Part shown: positions 31,641-41,031 of the stretch, one piece after another
Numbering within the stretch: the first letter of the stretch is position 1
Layout of the letters: each line of letters begins with the position of its first letter
NCBI GenBank assembly: GCA_950097015.1
Contig: CATNEN010000026.1
Span: 1,406,001-1,470,000, forward strand
Source of the DNA: Macrostomum hystrix
Lineage: Eukaryota > Platyhelminthes > Macrostomidae
Direction: 5' to 3'
DNA length: 64,000 bases
Program-made: the position numbers and the translations under genes
The notes under the pieces: model-generated
What the model was told of the DNA's origin: nothing
Databases searched by the model: none
What the model saw: only the letters and a program-made list of their open reading frames with translations

Positions 31641-32449
31641 AGAACACGGGCCAATTTTTTGTTGCGTATCTTCTGAAACAATAATCAAGTCGCCAGCTCT
31701 TCAGTCCTTCGAGATATTCAATGGTTCTGGCCGAAGGTCAGATAGGCGCTAGTGTATTTCACACACCACTATACACTAATTTGCACTGCGCCTCAGTGCG
31801 GCCTTGCCAGGCCTTCAAACTTTATCAGCATGTCACCCGAATGTGCCTGCATTATCTCCGTCTTCGGTTGTCACCTACCTTTATCTAGACGGACTGCGGG
31901 ACCTTCGAATGCAAAAAATGTGGAATTAGGCCACTCTGGACAACCTGACGCGAATTTCTAAAATTTCACTGCTGAAGCCTAAATATTAGGCGCAGCTCAA
32001 CTACAGTACACCATCGCCTGGTCTGTCAACCAATCAGTCATCGGTCCAATCAGAACCGATTTCAGGTCCGCTTCTCAAACCAAAAATACCCTCGGCGGTC
32101 GATTTTGAGTTATAAATTTTTCAAACGACACCTTTTTCCGAGGTAGAACGTTTCAATGTGCTTGGAATTATATGTCATTCTAGTAATTTGTACTTGAAAA
32201 GAGTTAGTAAATCACAGAAAGCTTCGTGTTTGCATTAATGCTCGTACTTAGTTTATAGCTTGGTGAGTATATATCTATACCTTACCTTATATCTAAGTCT
32301 ATACCTTTTTGCATAGCATTGCTTTGCCAGAAATACTCGTGCTTCCATAGTTTCCTTCTGGAGAGTTAAAACTGTACGATCGATGATTAATGGAAATCAG
32401 AGCTCGGCGTTCTCAGACAATTTTATATATCTGTGATTAATATTTTTTT
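31641..32449. other. Intergenic stretch, no gene seen
   Basis: No coding-like frame or element termini recognised. Confidence 0.5.
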
Positions 32450-32720
32450 TCACGGCTGGGACTCGATGTTGGTGAGTCTCACCGTCCCCGGCGCCACCCG
32501 GCAGAGCCGCTGGGGCAAGGGCCGGCAGTTCTGCATTGCCAGCAGCTCGATGGAGGCGTCCACGCCGATTGCGTTCCCGACGACGCTCGATGCGACACCG
32601 AAGGCTTCGCTGTCCTCGCCGACTCCCTGTCCAGCTGCAGTTAGCAGCCGCAGCACAGGCAACAGCAGGGCGCGGCTCACCGTCCTTATCTGGACGAGCC
32701 TGGTGACCAGTATCGCCCGG
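32450..32720 (-). CDS. Unidentified GC-rich open frame, candidate terminal exon
   Basis: Minus-strand frame ending ...RVAPGTVRLTNIESQP and TGA. GC content falls sharply exactly at the stop, as it does at real exon ends elsewhere in the window. Possible acceptors are ACTGGTCACCAG|GCT or CGTCCAG|ATA near 32,685-32,700. The encoded segment (LLLPVLRLLTAAGQGVGEDS ... IGVDASIELLAMQNCRPLPQ) is not one I recognise. The other frames are also open because of GC content, and a LINE fragment overlaps the upstream side. It may be the last exon of an unknown gene or a fossil of one. Confidence 0.35.
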
Positions 32721-32934
32721 CATATTTGCACCGGAGCGCGTTTTACTGAGACGGCCTTCCGACCTGCTGAGACAGCGGCGCCTGCGGCTGGCTGGGCACG
32801 TGATCAGGGCTGAAGCCGACTGCCCTGAGCCGCTGCAGGATGTGCTTCTAGTGGACTCTGCAGGGACCGCGCAGGCGCGGACAGGGACGATCGGCCTGCT
32901 CTTCTCCGACGCGCGCGCCACCGAGCCAGGCTGA
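32703..32934 (+). mobile_element. Non-LTR retrotransposon (LINE) ORF2 C-terminal fragment
   Basis: RRPSDLLRQRRLRLAGHVIR matches the (R/L)xRRLRWLGHVxR motif after the reverse-transcriptase domain of many LINEs. The frame ends in TGA at 32932-32934; the RT core is missing upstream. Confidence 0.7.
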
Positions 32935-33399
32935 CGGAGTAAAGCAACTGGCCCTTAGGCGCGCGTTTTGAAGCTTCCCCCTTTTTCAGACCACTGCGTG
33001 GTCGGCGAGTTGCGTTTATTATTAAAATTTGACAGTATATGACAGCTAGTGGGTTCCGGGTTCGAAACATTGGATAGATATTTTTTCACGGCAGATATCT
33101 CTGTTGAAACTGTAGTAGAAATTGCTGAGCTTTGCAGAATTTCGCATCCTCTGTCTCCAGTGTCCTAGGAAATCTCACTGAAAGTTTTCCCTGTGAATTT
33201 TAACTGACTTTGTCTTTGAGCTCAAAGAACAGTTTCGCAATATACAACAATACTCTTTCTTGTTGCTATGCCTACTTCGCTGCATTCGAGATTGAGGCCC
33301 GCGTGTGGTCCTTCTACCATGGATGCCTTGGAGCGAGCGGTTCGGGCCTTCTAGACAATAAAGGGGCCTGAGACAACGTGTTGTTTGAAGCATTCTGCA

Positions 33400-33900
33400 G
33401 AACTCTTGAGGCCAGGACGACGCTGCCTCACCCGGTCAGCTGGATCATGTACCGGATCCGGAATCACTGTATCGCGGCCCACGCGGACATTTCTACACGC
33501 TAACATTAAATCTACCTTCGGTGTCCGGTGAGCTCATCCGCAAGCTGAGTGTTCGACAATGGTCCGGTGTTCGTCGGCCAGGACTTCATCGGCTTTTGCA
33601 AGTCCAACTGGATCCGGTGCACAAAGAGCAGTCCGTACTACGCCAAGTCAAATGGGCTGGTCGAGCGGCTGACGAAGTCATTCAAGACTGCGATGGAGGC
33701 GTCTCGGAGCAGCCAGTCCGCATGCGACGACCGACCGGACTCCGGCCGAGCTTTTCCTGAAACGCCCGCAGCGGACCAGGGATGGATCTGCTGCGACCGT
33801 CGGCACGCGACAGGGTTTTGGGGGCGCAAGCGCCACAGAATGCCCTTGTCCCTCCACTGCCCTCCGCAAATCCACGCTGGGAATTAACCGCAGGGACATC
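33400..33900 (+). mobile_element. LTR retrotransposon integrase fragment
   Basis: A frame from about 33,549 reads FDNGPVFVGQDFIGFCKSN then SSPYYAKSNGLVERLTKSFK, the conserved D..G..F ... YHPQSNGxxER block of retroelement integrases. It covers the second catalytic Asp and the ER glutamate region. Sequence on either side is degraded. No LTRs found nearby. Confidence 0.75.
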
Positions 33901-34239
33901 AGGACCCGCGCCGTCCCTCGGAGAAGCCGCGCTGTGAACAGATGGCGAGCTGTTCAGTCATGAAATACAACGGATTTGGGCTGGCTTTGAGTAGAAATCC
34001 GGTTTAAGCCGTTTTGACTTAAACCCAAATGACCAGAGGTACATACATACGATGGTAGTCGGGCTTTCGACCGACTCCAAAACCACCCTTGACTCGAAGA
34101 ACTAGCTCATGAGAAGCTAGGGAGAGATGCCACGAAAGAGATGGATCAGTACCCGGAACCGTCGGGCGCAATGGCAGCAGTCTCCTCTCCTTTGCATCAC
34201 CAATCAGGACATCAGCTTCGATACCGCCAACTTATTGAC

Positions 34240-34390
34240 GAGATGTACACGCCTGTGTGAGCGTGTGCCTGTGTACAGAATATGTACTGCATAGTACCTG
34301 TGTGTGTGCTCAGCAGGAGTCAGCGAAATGGACAGAATTGTCTCCTTGCTGGCGGTGTGTCTAGTGTGACCGAATGATGTACCAGTGCAC
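34240..34390 (+). mobile_element. tRNA-derived SINE, family B, 3' part
   Basis: GATGTACACGCCTGTGTGAG...GTGTGCTCAGCAGGAGTCAGC...CTAGTGTGACCGAATGATGT matches the 3' half of family B. The head is missing. Confidence 0.75.
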
Positions 34391-34702
34391 ACAATTAGTT
34401 AATCATCTTAATCTAAATCTTAATCTTAATCTAATCTAAACAATGACACGTTAAAATGACATTTTGATCTAGTTCATATCGATTTAAAATAGGATTTGTA
34501 CTTGCTACAGTGTATTTAAATTCTTAAATCAGCGATAAGTAAAATAGGAAGCTACTTAAAACTTCGTAACAGTGGCCTGAATTTTCGCAAGTCATGGAAG
34601 TCCTTATAGATCACACTGACCGAGCTCTGCAAAGAAACTGATTGAGGTCGGGAATAGACGATCTTGTAACAAACTGTAGCGATTGAAGTTCTATCCGCAA
34701 CT

Positions 34703-34921
34703 TCACAGGTATTGTCCTATAGGCATTCTGCGAAAGCGATATCCAGCAAGGCGGAAGCGCTTCTTGGCCAGGTGCTGGACAGATTCCACCAGCTCGGACT
34801 CGTCCATGTTGGACAGGGCCTCCAGGGCGGCCAGCGTGTCCGCCTCCTCCGCCTGCTGGCTGGGCCTGGCGGCGGCCAGGACGGCGCACAGCAGGAGTCC
34901 GAGAGCGAGCTGCCACTTCAT
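34703..34921 (-). CDS. Secreted peptide precursor, copy 3, divergent mature region (72 aa)
   Basis: Signal peptide (MKWQLALGLLLCAVLAAA) and acidic propiece (RPSQQAEEADTLAALEALSN...) are almost identical to the copies at 37.6 and 39.7 kb. The residues after the HLAKK step are entirely different: an 18-residue Arg- and aromatic-rich tail beginning RFRLAGYRF with net charge about +5. A conserved leader on a changed mature peptide is typical of fast-evolving defence or signalling peptides. A longer in-frame start at 34981 exists, but MKWQ is the conserved start. Intronless; stop TGA at 34703-34705. Confidence 0.82.
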   Translation of the reverse strand: MKWQLALGLLLCAVLAAARPSQQAEEADTLAALEALSNMDESELVESVQHLAKKRFRLAGYRFRRMPIGQYL

Positions 34922-34982
34922 GTTTGAGTCGGGTCTGAGCTGTCTCTTAATGAGACTGAGAGTCTGCGAATGAGGCTCCAAA

Positions 34983-35013
34983 TTTATATTCGCTTACTTA
35001 GCACGTGTTTCCG
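34983..35013 (-). promoter_or_regulatory. Promoter of peptide gene 3: E-box element plus TATA-like box
   Basis: GGAAACACGTG (within 35002-35013) lies 11 bp upstream of AATATAAA (34983-34990). The TATA-like box is only about 62 bp from the ATG because a 5' UTR segment present in the other copies is missing. Confidence 0.7.
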
Positions 35014-36082
35014 TGTTTGAGTAGCACATGCCTCAAGAGCAGAGCACATTATCATTGTTTGAGTTCAGCAAACAAATTTCAGTGTTTCAAGTATTTGCAC
35101 AGTTCAATTTATCATTACTCATTCGCAACAGTGGCTAAATTGAATCGTTTTGCATTAAAAATCCATGTTTAATTCTGGATTCACCTACTAGTAGTAGTAT
35201 GCGGTCCCAGTCGAAACAAAAATCTAACGTGGCAGGGACTCCGATGCTACGCCTCTCACCTTGTTTAGGATGCTCTAGTTAGTGCTGAGAAATAAGGACT
35301 ATCGTAGAAGCTAGGATCTCTGCACAGGCATTGAACATTATAGGAGCATTATATTATGGTTACCGCTCACCAGTCCATATCTGTATCCGTTTCTTTTGAA
35401 AGCGTTTTTTGTCCGTTTATTTCCGGTTCTGTGTCCACTATTTAGTACATTACGTCCGGTCTTAAAAAAAGGATACAAGCGTTACAATTTTGTCCGTTTC
35501 TTAAGCACTAAAAAACCCAATCCGGACACATTTCCGGAGTAAATTTCCGCTATTTCCGAATAACCGAATTGTTGCCCCTACGAAATGGACAAAAACACAT
35601 GCATTTTCCCAGGGTATAGGTAGTGGAGTCGGACTTAACCAGAGGATGCAGCTGGGCGTTGTGATGACCTTTCTTGACACTTCAGAGCCTATTTGTCATG
35701 ATAACAATGGGCCACATAGAGTCGCCATGTCAATAAGTCGAACATATCATATCAGGAAACCAAAGGATGCCCGGACTAAATATGTGATCACGTAGGTTTT
35801 CAAGTAAATATGAAGTCACTTATATTTTTCAGGAACTGGACATATAGTCTGGTGAGCAAGCTTGGAACTAAACTTGTGTAGACATATCAGCGCACTTTAC
35901 CGTGAGTGAGGAATCGTTCAAAGATTGTGTAAGTGTTTAAGGTTTTCAAGCGTACCAGTGACCTCATCTCATATTTGGAATGGAATCGCATTGATGCCAT
36001 GCAAAAATATAATAACAATTTTTCTATGCGCAATTCATATCACTATTGTTGCTTTATTCAGTCTAGTTAAAATGTATGATTC
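35014..36082. other. Intergenic stretch, no gene seen
   Basis: No supported gene. CCGTTT/TTTCCG-type short motifs recur at 35,380-35,570 without a clear period. Confidence 0.5.
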
Positions 36083-36090
36083 ACTTAAGG

Positions 36091-36525
36091 CAGCGGTAGG
36101 CAAACTTATTTGCCGGCGGGCCAAAGAGAGAACCTAAAAGACGACAGCGGGCCGCATCGACTGTATAAATATGAGATAGGGGAGAGATGAGACACGGGAG
36201 AGATTAGACACGGGAGAGATGAGACACGGGAGAGATTAGACACGGGAGAGATTAGACACGGGAGAGATTAGACACGGGAGAGATGAGACACAGGAGAGAT
36301 TAGACACGGGAGAGATTAGACACGGGAGAGATTAGACACGGGAGAGATGAGACACAGGAGAGATTAGACACGGGAGAGATGAGACACAGGAGAGATTAGA
36401 CACGGGAGAGATTAGACACGAGAGAGATGAAACAGGACACTGTAGATGTCAGAAGGGGCAACGGGCCGGATTTGGGAGCTTCGAGGGCCGCATCTGGCCC
36501 GCGGGCCGGAGTTTGCCGACCCCTG
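36091..36525. mobile_element. hAT-type MITE with internal minisatellite
   Basis: Ends CAGCGGTAGGCAAACTT... and ...AGTTTGCCGACCCCTG are imperfect terminal inverted repeats. An exact 8-bp target duplication ACTTAAGG lies at 36083-36090 and 36526-36533, the hAT signature. The middle (36,170-36,430) is a 16-bp array (ACGGGAGAGATTAGAC). No transposase is encoded. A second copy is at 61.2-61.5 kb. Confidence 0.92.
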
Positions 36526-36533
36526 ACTTAAGG

Positions 36534-37386
36534 AAAGTTTATTATGAATAGACAGTTAAACCTTCGAAAGACCCTAGCTGAAATATTTTCTATTTTCTCG
36601 AATCTAGTTTCTTAGATTAAATAAAGCATATCTAGACAAACAAGGACTCATTTTACAGAAAATCAAGCAAGCAATTATCGAAGGGCTTTATGCTTTCATA
36701 TCTTGGGAGATACCACAGAATACACGGGAGAGATTTGTGTATTCTGTGGGAGATACATTTGTTAGATTATGTTAAATTAATTGTCTATGGTCGAAACAGT
36801 CGGAAAAATTAATGACCGGCCAGTAATCATTCTAGTGTAGCGGTTTTGTGATCGCGAGTTCGCGAGTAATTAAGAGCTAGGCTGTGGTTTTAGTATTGTT
36901 TGTTGAGTCTCGTATGAGATCAGAAAGGTTTGATTATTGCTGTATCGGGTGAAGTATGTTTATAGTGTATTTTAGTGTTTCCGGAAGTTTCTAGAAATTT
37001 TCTGTACGGTAAATTAAACAAATTTAATTAAGCTATTCATTATTAGATGCAAGCGCATGAGGAGTTTGTGTTAGATATACAATAACTTATGGTGAATAAT
37101 GCAATTATTGTACTAAAGGAATATTCTGAGAAGAATGGCGAAGTTTAATTTGTACTACATCGAAGAATTTTCTAGAAATAAATGTTTTCGTACTGTATAG
37201 AATGTTCTCGAAGGTCAATTGGATATCGTACAGAAGTTTCGCGAATTAAGGTCACTACACTAGCACAAAGGGAAATTTCGACCAATTTTGCCCATCTGTG
37301 GTAAATTGTTTCATAAAAACTTTAAAGTACATTCGAAATTTTTATGCAGAGCTCTGTATTTGTATTTTAGGATTGTATAATATATT
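36534..37386. other. Intergenic stretch, no gene seen
   Basis: AT-rich sequence without coding character. Confidence 0.5.
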
Positions 37387-37392
37387 TTTATT
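37387..37392 (-). terminator. Candidate polyadenylation signal AATAAA for peptide gene 4
   Basis: TTTATT on the + strand, about 135 bp after the stop of the gene at 37525-37755. Confidence 0.4.
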
Positions 37393-37524
37393 TCGTGGTC
37401 TGTGTGAATTTTTCAATGTACTTAGGCATACGAAGTATAAGGGCTGATAAATATTTTGTGGGAAGAGAGTTCGGTCGAATCAATTTCAGTCCAGGTCAGT
37501 TTGTCCGTTTTCCCAATTTGTTCT

Positions 37525-37755
37525 TCAGTTTGCGACGGCGCCAGCGACGTCCTTGACGTTCCTGATGATGCGGATGACCTTCCTGATGCGGATGCCCTTC
37601 TTGGCCAGGTGCACGGCTCCCTCGTCCGACAGACCCTCGATGTTGGACAGGGCCTCCAGGGCGGCCAGGGTGTCCGCCTCATCCGACTGCTGGCTGGGGC
37701 TGGCGGCGGCCAGGGCGGCGCACAGCAGGAGTCCGAGAGCGAGCTGCCACTTCAT
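37525..37755 (-). CDS. Secreted cationic-peptide precursor, copy 4 (76 aa)
   Basis: Signal peptide MKWQLALGLLLCAALAAA, acidic propiece (SPSQQSDEADTLAALEALSN...), then HLAKK and a 23-residue end starting GIRIRKVIR and finishing KDVAGAVAN. It has no cysteine, net charge is about +5 and the sequence is amphipathic as a helix. An in-frame ATG at 37941 would add 62 residues, but these translate the conserved promoter and 5' UTR, including the TATA box, so MKWQ at 37755 is the real start. The 3' UTR is also alike with copy 5 (GAGAGTTCGGT...CCAGGTCAGTT), so the duplication unit included both UTRs. Function is unknown; antimicrobial-like by layout. Confidence 0.88.
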   Translation of the reverse strand: MKWQLALGLLLCAALAAASPSQQSDEADTLAALEALSNIEGLSDEGAVHLAKKGIRIRKVIRIIRNVKDVAGAVAN

Positions 37756-37843
37756 GGTTGAGTCGGGTCTGAGCTGTCTCTTGATGAGGCCGAGAGTCTG
37801 CGTTTGACTGTTAGTCGTTGGATTGTCCTCATCGCCCTGCAGG

Positions 37844-37877
37844 TTTTTATAGCCGAATATTCGGCTCGTGTTTCCGG
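37844..37877 (-). promoter_or_regulatory. Promoter of peptide gene 4: GGAAACACG element plus TATA box
   Basis: CCGGAAACACGAG (37865-37877) sits 11 bp upstream of GGCTATAAAAA (37844-37854), a canonical TATA box about 90 bp before the ATG. Here the E-box core is CACGAG rather than CACGTG. Confidence 0.75.
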
Positions 37878-37944
37878 TCAGTGTTTGAGCTACTGGCAGC
37901 GTCTTGAACAGAGTACACAATGTTTCGATTTCCACAGACATTAT

Positions 37945-38399
37945 TCTAGCTCATTTATTTGAGAGATTCTGTGCGACTTTCAGCCCAAATAAGCAAATAT
38001 TGTAAGGTAAACTTTGTGTTTGCTGAGAACTAAATTTATTGTCTGTTAACTTTACCCCAATTAGTGGAAAAGGTCAGCCGCTACAGTAGCACCGAGAAGC
38101 CTTTTTCAATTTCTATGTAGACATTTTTTCTACCTCGCAAACAAACCAGTTCAGTTCGCATGCTCGCAAGAGTCCACGAGCCTTTTCTCTAGCACATTTA
38201 TTGCATCTTGCAGCCGCATGACGAAGACTTTCTTTTGTCCTTAGGGTCCTGAAGACATGATCAGTGATTGGTTTTATTACGTGATCGGTAAACTAAAACA
38301 AGCTTAAGTGTTTTTTTCGACTTCGAATATCATCATTTAGCAGTCCAATGTTTTAGGCCTATGATCTTATTCTAAAGAAAATAATTGATCACACCTGCC
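37945..38399. other. Intergenic stretch, no gene seen
   Basis: Nothing recognised between peptide gene 4 and the SINE. Confidence 0.5.
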
Positions 38400-38690
38400 T
38401 CAATTGCGCCAAATGTGCAGCCGACTGCACAGCCGCAGCTATTGCGCGGCGCATCTGAAGACTGCGTACAGCTGTTCAGTCCATGGACTGAGGGCGCGAC
38501 ACCTGCACTTAATTACCCCAGCTGATGCTGGCACCCATTTAACAGTTTGGTGAACTGAAGCATTGCAGAGTTTAAGTGTCTTGCTAAAGGATACAAATTG
38601 TTCCAGTGGAGTTGGGAATCGAACCTCCGACTTTCTTTTAAGTCATGAGTCCGACGCTCTAATCACAAGGCAACAACATCCTATGTTCAT
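38400..38690 (-). mobile_element. tRNA-derived SINE, family A, full-length copy
   Basis: Read on the - strand: A box TGATTAGAGCG (38655-38665), B box GGAGGTTCGATTCCC (38614-38628), then TTTAGCAAGACACTTAAAC and the CAGTCCATGGACTGAACAGC...GCGCCGCGCAATAGCTGCG tail. It is the most complete copy and defines the family. Confidence 0.88.
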
Positions 38691-38944
38691 GTAGATACAG
38701 GGTCATTAATTTCCTGACAAACACTGTTCTTAGTTGTACATCGCTTAATATTCACGAGTAAATACTGTAGTTGCCAAATACACGCCCTGTTGTGCCTTCT
38801 CCGGGAAGTTGCTGAAAATCTATGTTTCTAGGAAACGGTAAAATAATGGATATTGTTGGTTGATAAATAGCTCCTCATGAAAGCAAGAATTATCATTACT
38901 CGGTGAGTGACATTATACATGTGCAACTAGGCTACAACCCCAAT

Positions 38945-39125
38945 TTTTAGACTTGTGGTTAGAGCATCTGAGAATTAAGTCTGCATTGCTTGAGTTCACG
39001 CAGCTGTTAAAAGTGTACCAGCATTATCAGGGGTAATTGAGGGTGGGTATGGCGCCCCTCCCCCAGTCCATGGACTGAACAGCCGTACGCAGCCTTCAGA
39101 TGCTCCACGCAGTAGCATTTGGTGC
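38945..39125 (+). mobile_element. tRNA-derived SINE, family A, degenerate copy
   Basis: The head is recognisable as TGTGGTTAGAGCATCTGAGA; the tail CAGTCCATGGACTGAACAGC...CAGCCTTCAGATGC is well preserved. The middle is diverged. Confidence 0.8.
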
Positions 39126-39550
39126 GCAGAGCACATTTTGAATATAGCCTTTAAAAAAGCTTAAACTTGAGTAGCACTATTCGGATTTCTACAATTTTCA
39201 ATTCAAATTTCAACCAACGAAATACTGAACTCGTGCGTTGCTTTGCGTCTTCAGATTAAAAAACTCGAAGTTAATTTAATCTTCGAAGATGATAAAATGT
39301 CAGGAAAAAAGGCAGTACGATTAGTGAATACAGATTTAACGGTATTACACAGGTCTCTTCAGTGTAACAATCATGTATTTGAAAAGAACGAGTATTTTCG
39401 GGCTTCTGTAAGATCCTTTGACTGCTAAAGTTCTCAAGGGAAATTCAATTTAATTGAGGGTGTAGACAGGTGTCATAAATATGGAGTCCAGAGAGTTCGG
39501 TGCGATCCACTTCAGGCCAGGTCAGTTAGTCCACGATCCTGATTCGCTCT
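39126..39550. other. Intergenic stretch and probable 3' UTR of peptide gene 5
   Basis: From about 39,487 the sequence is alike with the 3' UTR of peptide gene 4. The rest shows nothing recognised; a 61-codon frame at 39243-39428 has no domain. Confidence 0.5.
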
Positions 39551-39781
39551 TCAGTTGGCAATGGCGTTAGCAACGTCCTTGACGTTCCTGATGACGCGGA
39601 TGACCTTCCTGATGCGGATGCCCTTCTTGGCCAGGTGCACGGCTCCCTCGTCCGACAGACCCTCGATGTTGGACAGGGCCTCCAGGGCGGCCAGGGTGTC
39701 CGCCTCCTCCGCCTCCTGATTGGGTCTAGCGGCGGCCAGGGCGGCGCACAGCAGGAGTCCGAGAGCGAGCTGCCACTTCAT
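39551..39781 (-). CDS. Secreted cationic-peptide precursor, copy 5 (76 aa)
   Basis: Signal peptide MKWQLALGLLLCAALAAA, acidic propiece RPNQEAEEADTLAALEALSN... with about eight acidic residues, HLAKK, and a 23-residue end starting GIRIRKVIRVIR with NVKDVANAIAN at the tail. Relative to copy 4, the mature parts differ by a few conservative changes (I/V, G/N). On a helical wheel Arg/Lys at 3, 5, 6, 9, 12 and 15 face away from Ile/Val. Signal-peptide cleavage then release at KK would give the free peptide. Amidation is not expected (no C-terminal Gly). Confidence 0.88.
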   Translation of the reverse strand: MKWQLALGLLLCAALAAARPNQEAEEADTLAALEALSNIEGLSDEGAVHLAKKGIRIRKVIRVIRNVKDVANAIAN

Positions 39782-39879
39782 GTTTGAGTCGGGTCTGAGC
39801 TGTCTCTTGATGAGGCCGAGAGTCTGCGTTTGACTGTTAGTCGTTGGATTGTCCTCCTTGCACAGTCGGGACTCCGAAG

Positions 39880-39910
39880 TTATAGCCGAGTTTTTTGCAC
39901 GTGTTTCCGG
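39880..39910 (-). promoter_or_regulatory. Promoter of peptide gene 5: E-box element plus TATA-like box
   Basis: CCGGAAACACGTG (39898-39910) lies 10-11 bp upstream of GGCTATAA (39880-39887), about 100 bp before the ATG. The upstream flank CACTGACCGG is also shared with gene 4. Confidence 0.72.
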
Positions 39911-39914
39911 TCAG

Positions 39915-41031
39915 TGTTTGATAATAGTCCCGATCGCAACGTGTGAAGAGCACACAGAGCACACTTCTCACATTTTTTCGCCTTCGTTAAGGAGTTAAAG
40001 CCTATTTCTTGAGTAGATTGACTCAGCAACAGGGCTACATTTAAATTTGTTTACCCAAGCTGAAGTGTGACAAGATTGTGCACTATTTGCTGAAGCTTTT
40101 GCACTTCGACCATATTTAAACAAAAATAATTCGTGGCATCCAGTGCAATGGCAGATGTTGAGTTTTCTGCTGATCTTTTAAACTAAAACGACTCCAATAA
40201 GTTGGTATTCGGAGATCAATATTTGTACAAAAATAAATAATAATGGTAAAAGCGAGATTGATATTGAAGATGTTGATGCAAATTTCAACTTTCAGTGTCT
40301 ATGAACAACAAACGGTAAGCGGCCATCACAAAACACATAAAAATGTATTTTTAGTTTGCTACGGCGACAACTCACACTTCGAAGAAATTGCAAAACCTTT
40401 TTAAGTACGGTTACATTAGGACAAGACAGCTTGTCAGAAATGCTGAATACTGAGCTGCTGCTAAGCCGAGTTTACAAAAATACCTGCATAATTGGTCTCA
40501 TCTAATCTACGCTCGTATTAGCAACATTTAGTGCCTTGCAAATCCACTTTTTTCCTAGCGTAATTAGCGGCCTACGACAATCTACGAGTATTAGGAGATT
40601 AAATTGTCAAGGGCCGAACCTTCTTAAAGTACACACTCAACTACACAATCGACAAAATCATGGGGTACATAGAATTTCTCAGAATCTGCAGCTTAATTAA
40701 GAGATGAGTATAGACGACAAAGGCACAGTTGAGCCTTCTTTCTACTCAGCTAAAAGAGGTCGATGGATTTTGATATTCTACACAAATGAAGATGAAAATT
40801 TGAGTCATTATTGTCAGCAGGGTATGATTGGAAATAAACAGAATAACCAAACAAATGAGGGGCAAAGTTAACAAAAAGTTCAACAAATCATCAAAGTAAC
40901 CAAATATTTGCATCCTTAATTGAGCAGCTGGTCAACAGGCTCAAACTGATAAAATAGAAAACTCAAGAAGCAAAAGCAACGTTTTCTCGTTGGAAAGAAG
41001 CGGTAGAAAATCAAGCAAATTTGCAGGTAAC
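39915..41031. other. Intergenic stretch, no gene seen
   Basis: AT-rich; includes the presumed HSCB 3' UTR next to 41,031. Nothing else recognised. Confidence 0.5.

Noticed and set aside
37756-37941. N-terminal extension of peptide gene 4 from the upstream ATG
   Set aside because: The extension translates the TATA box and conserved 5' UTR; the other copies have no equivalent start.
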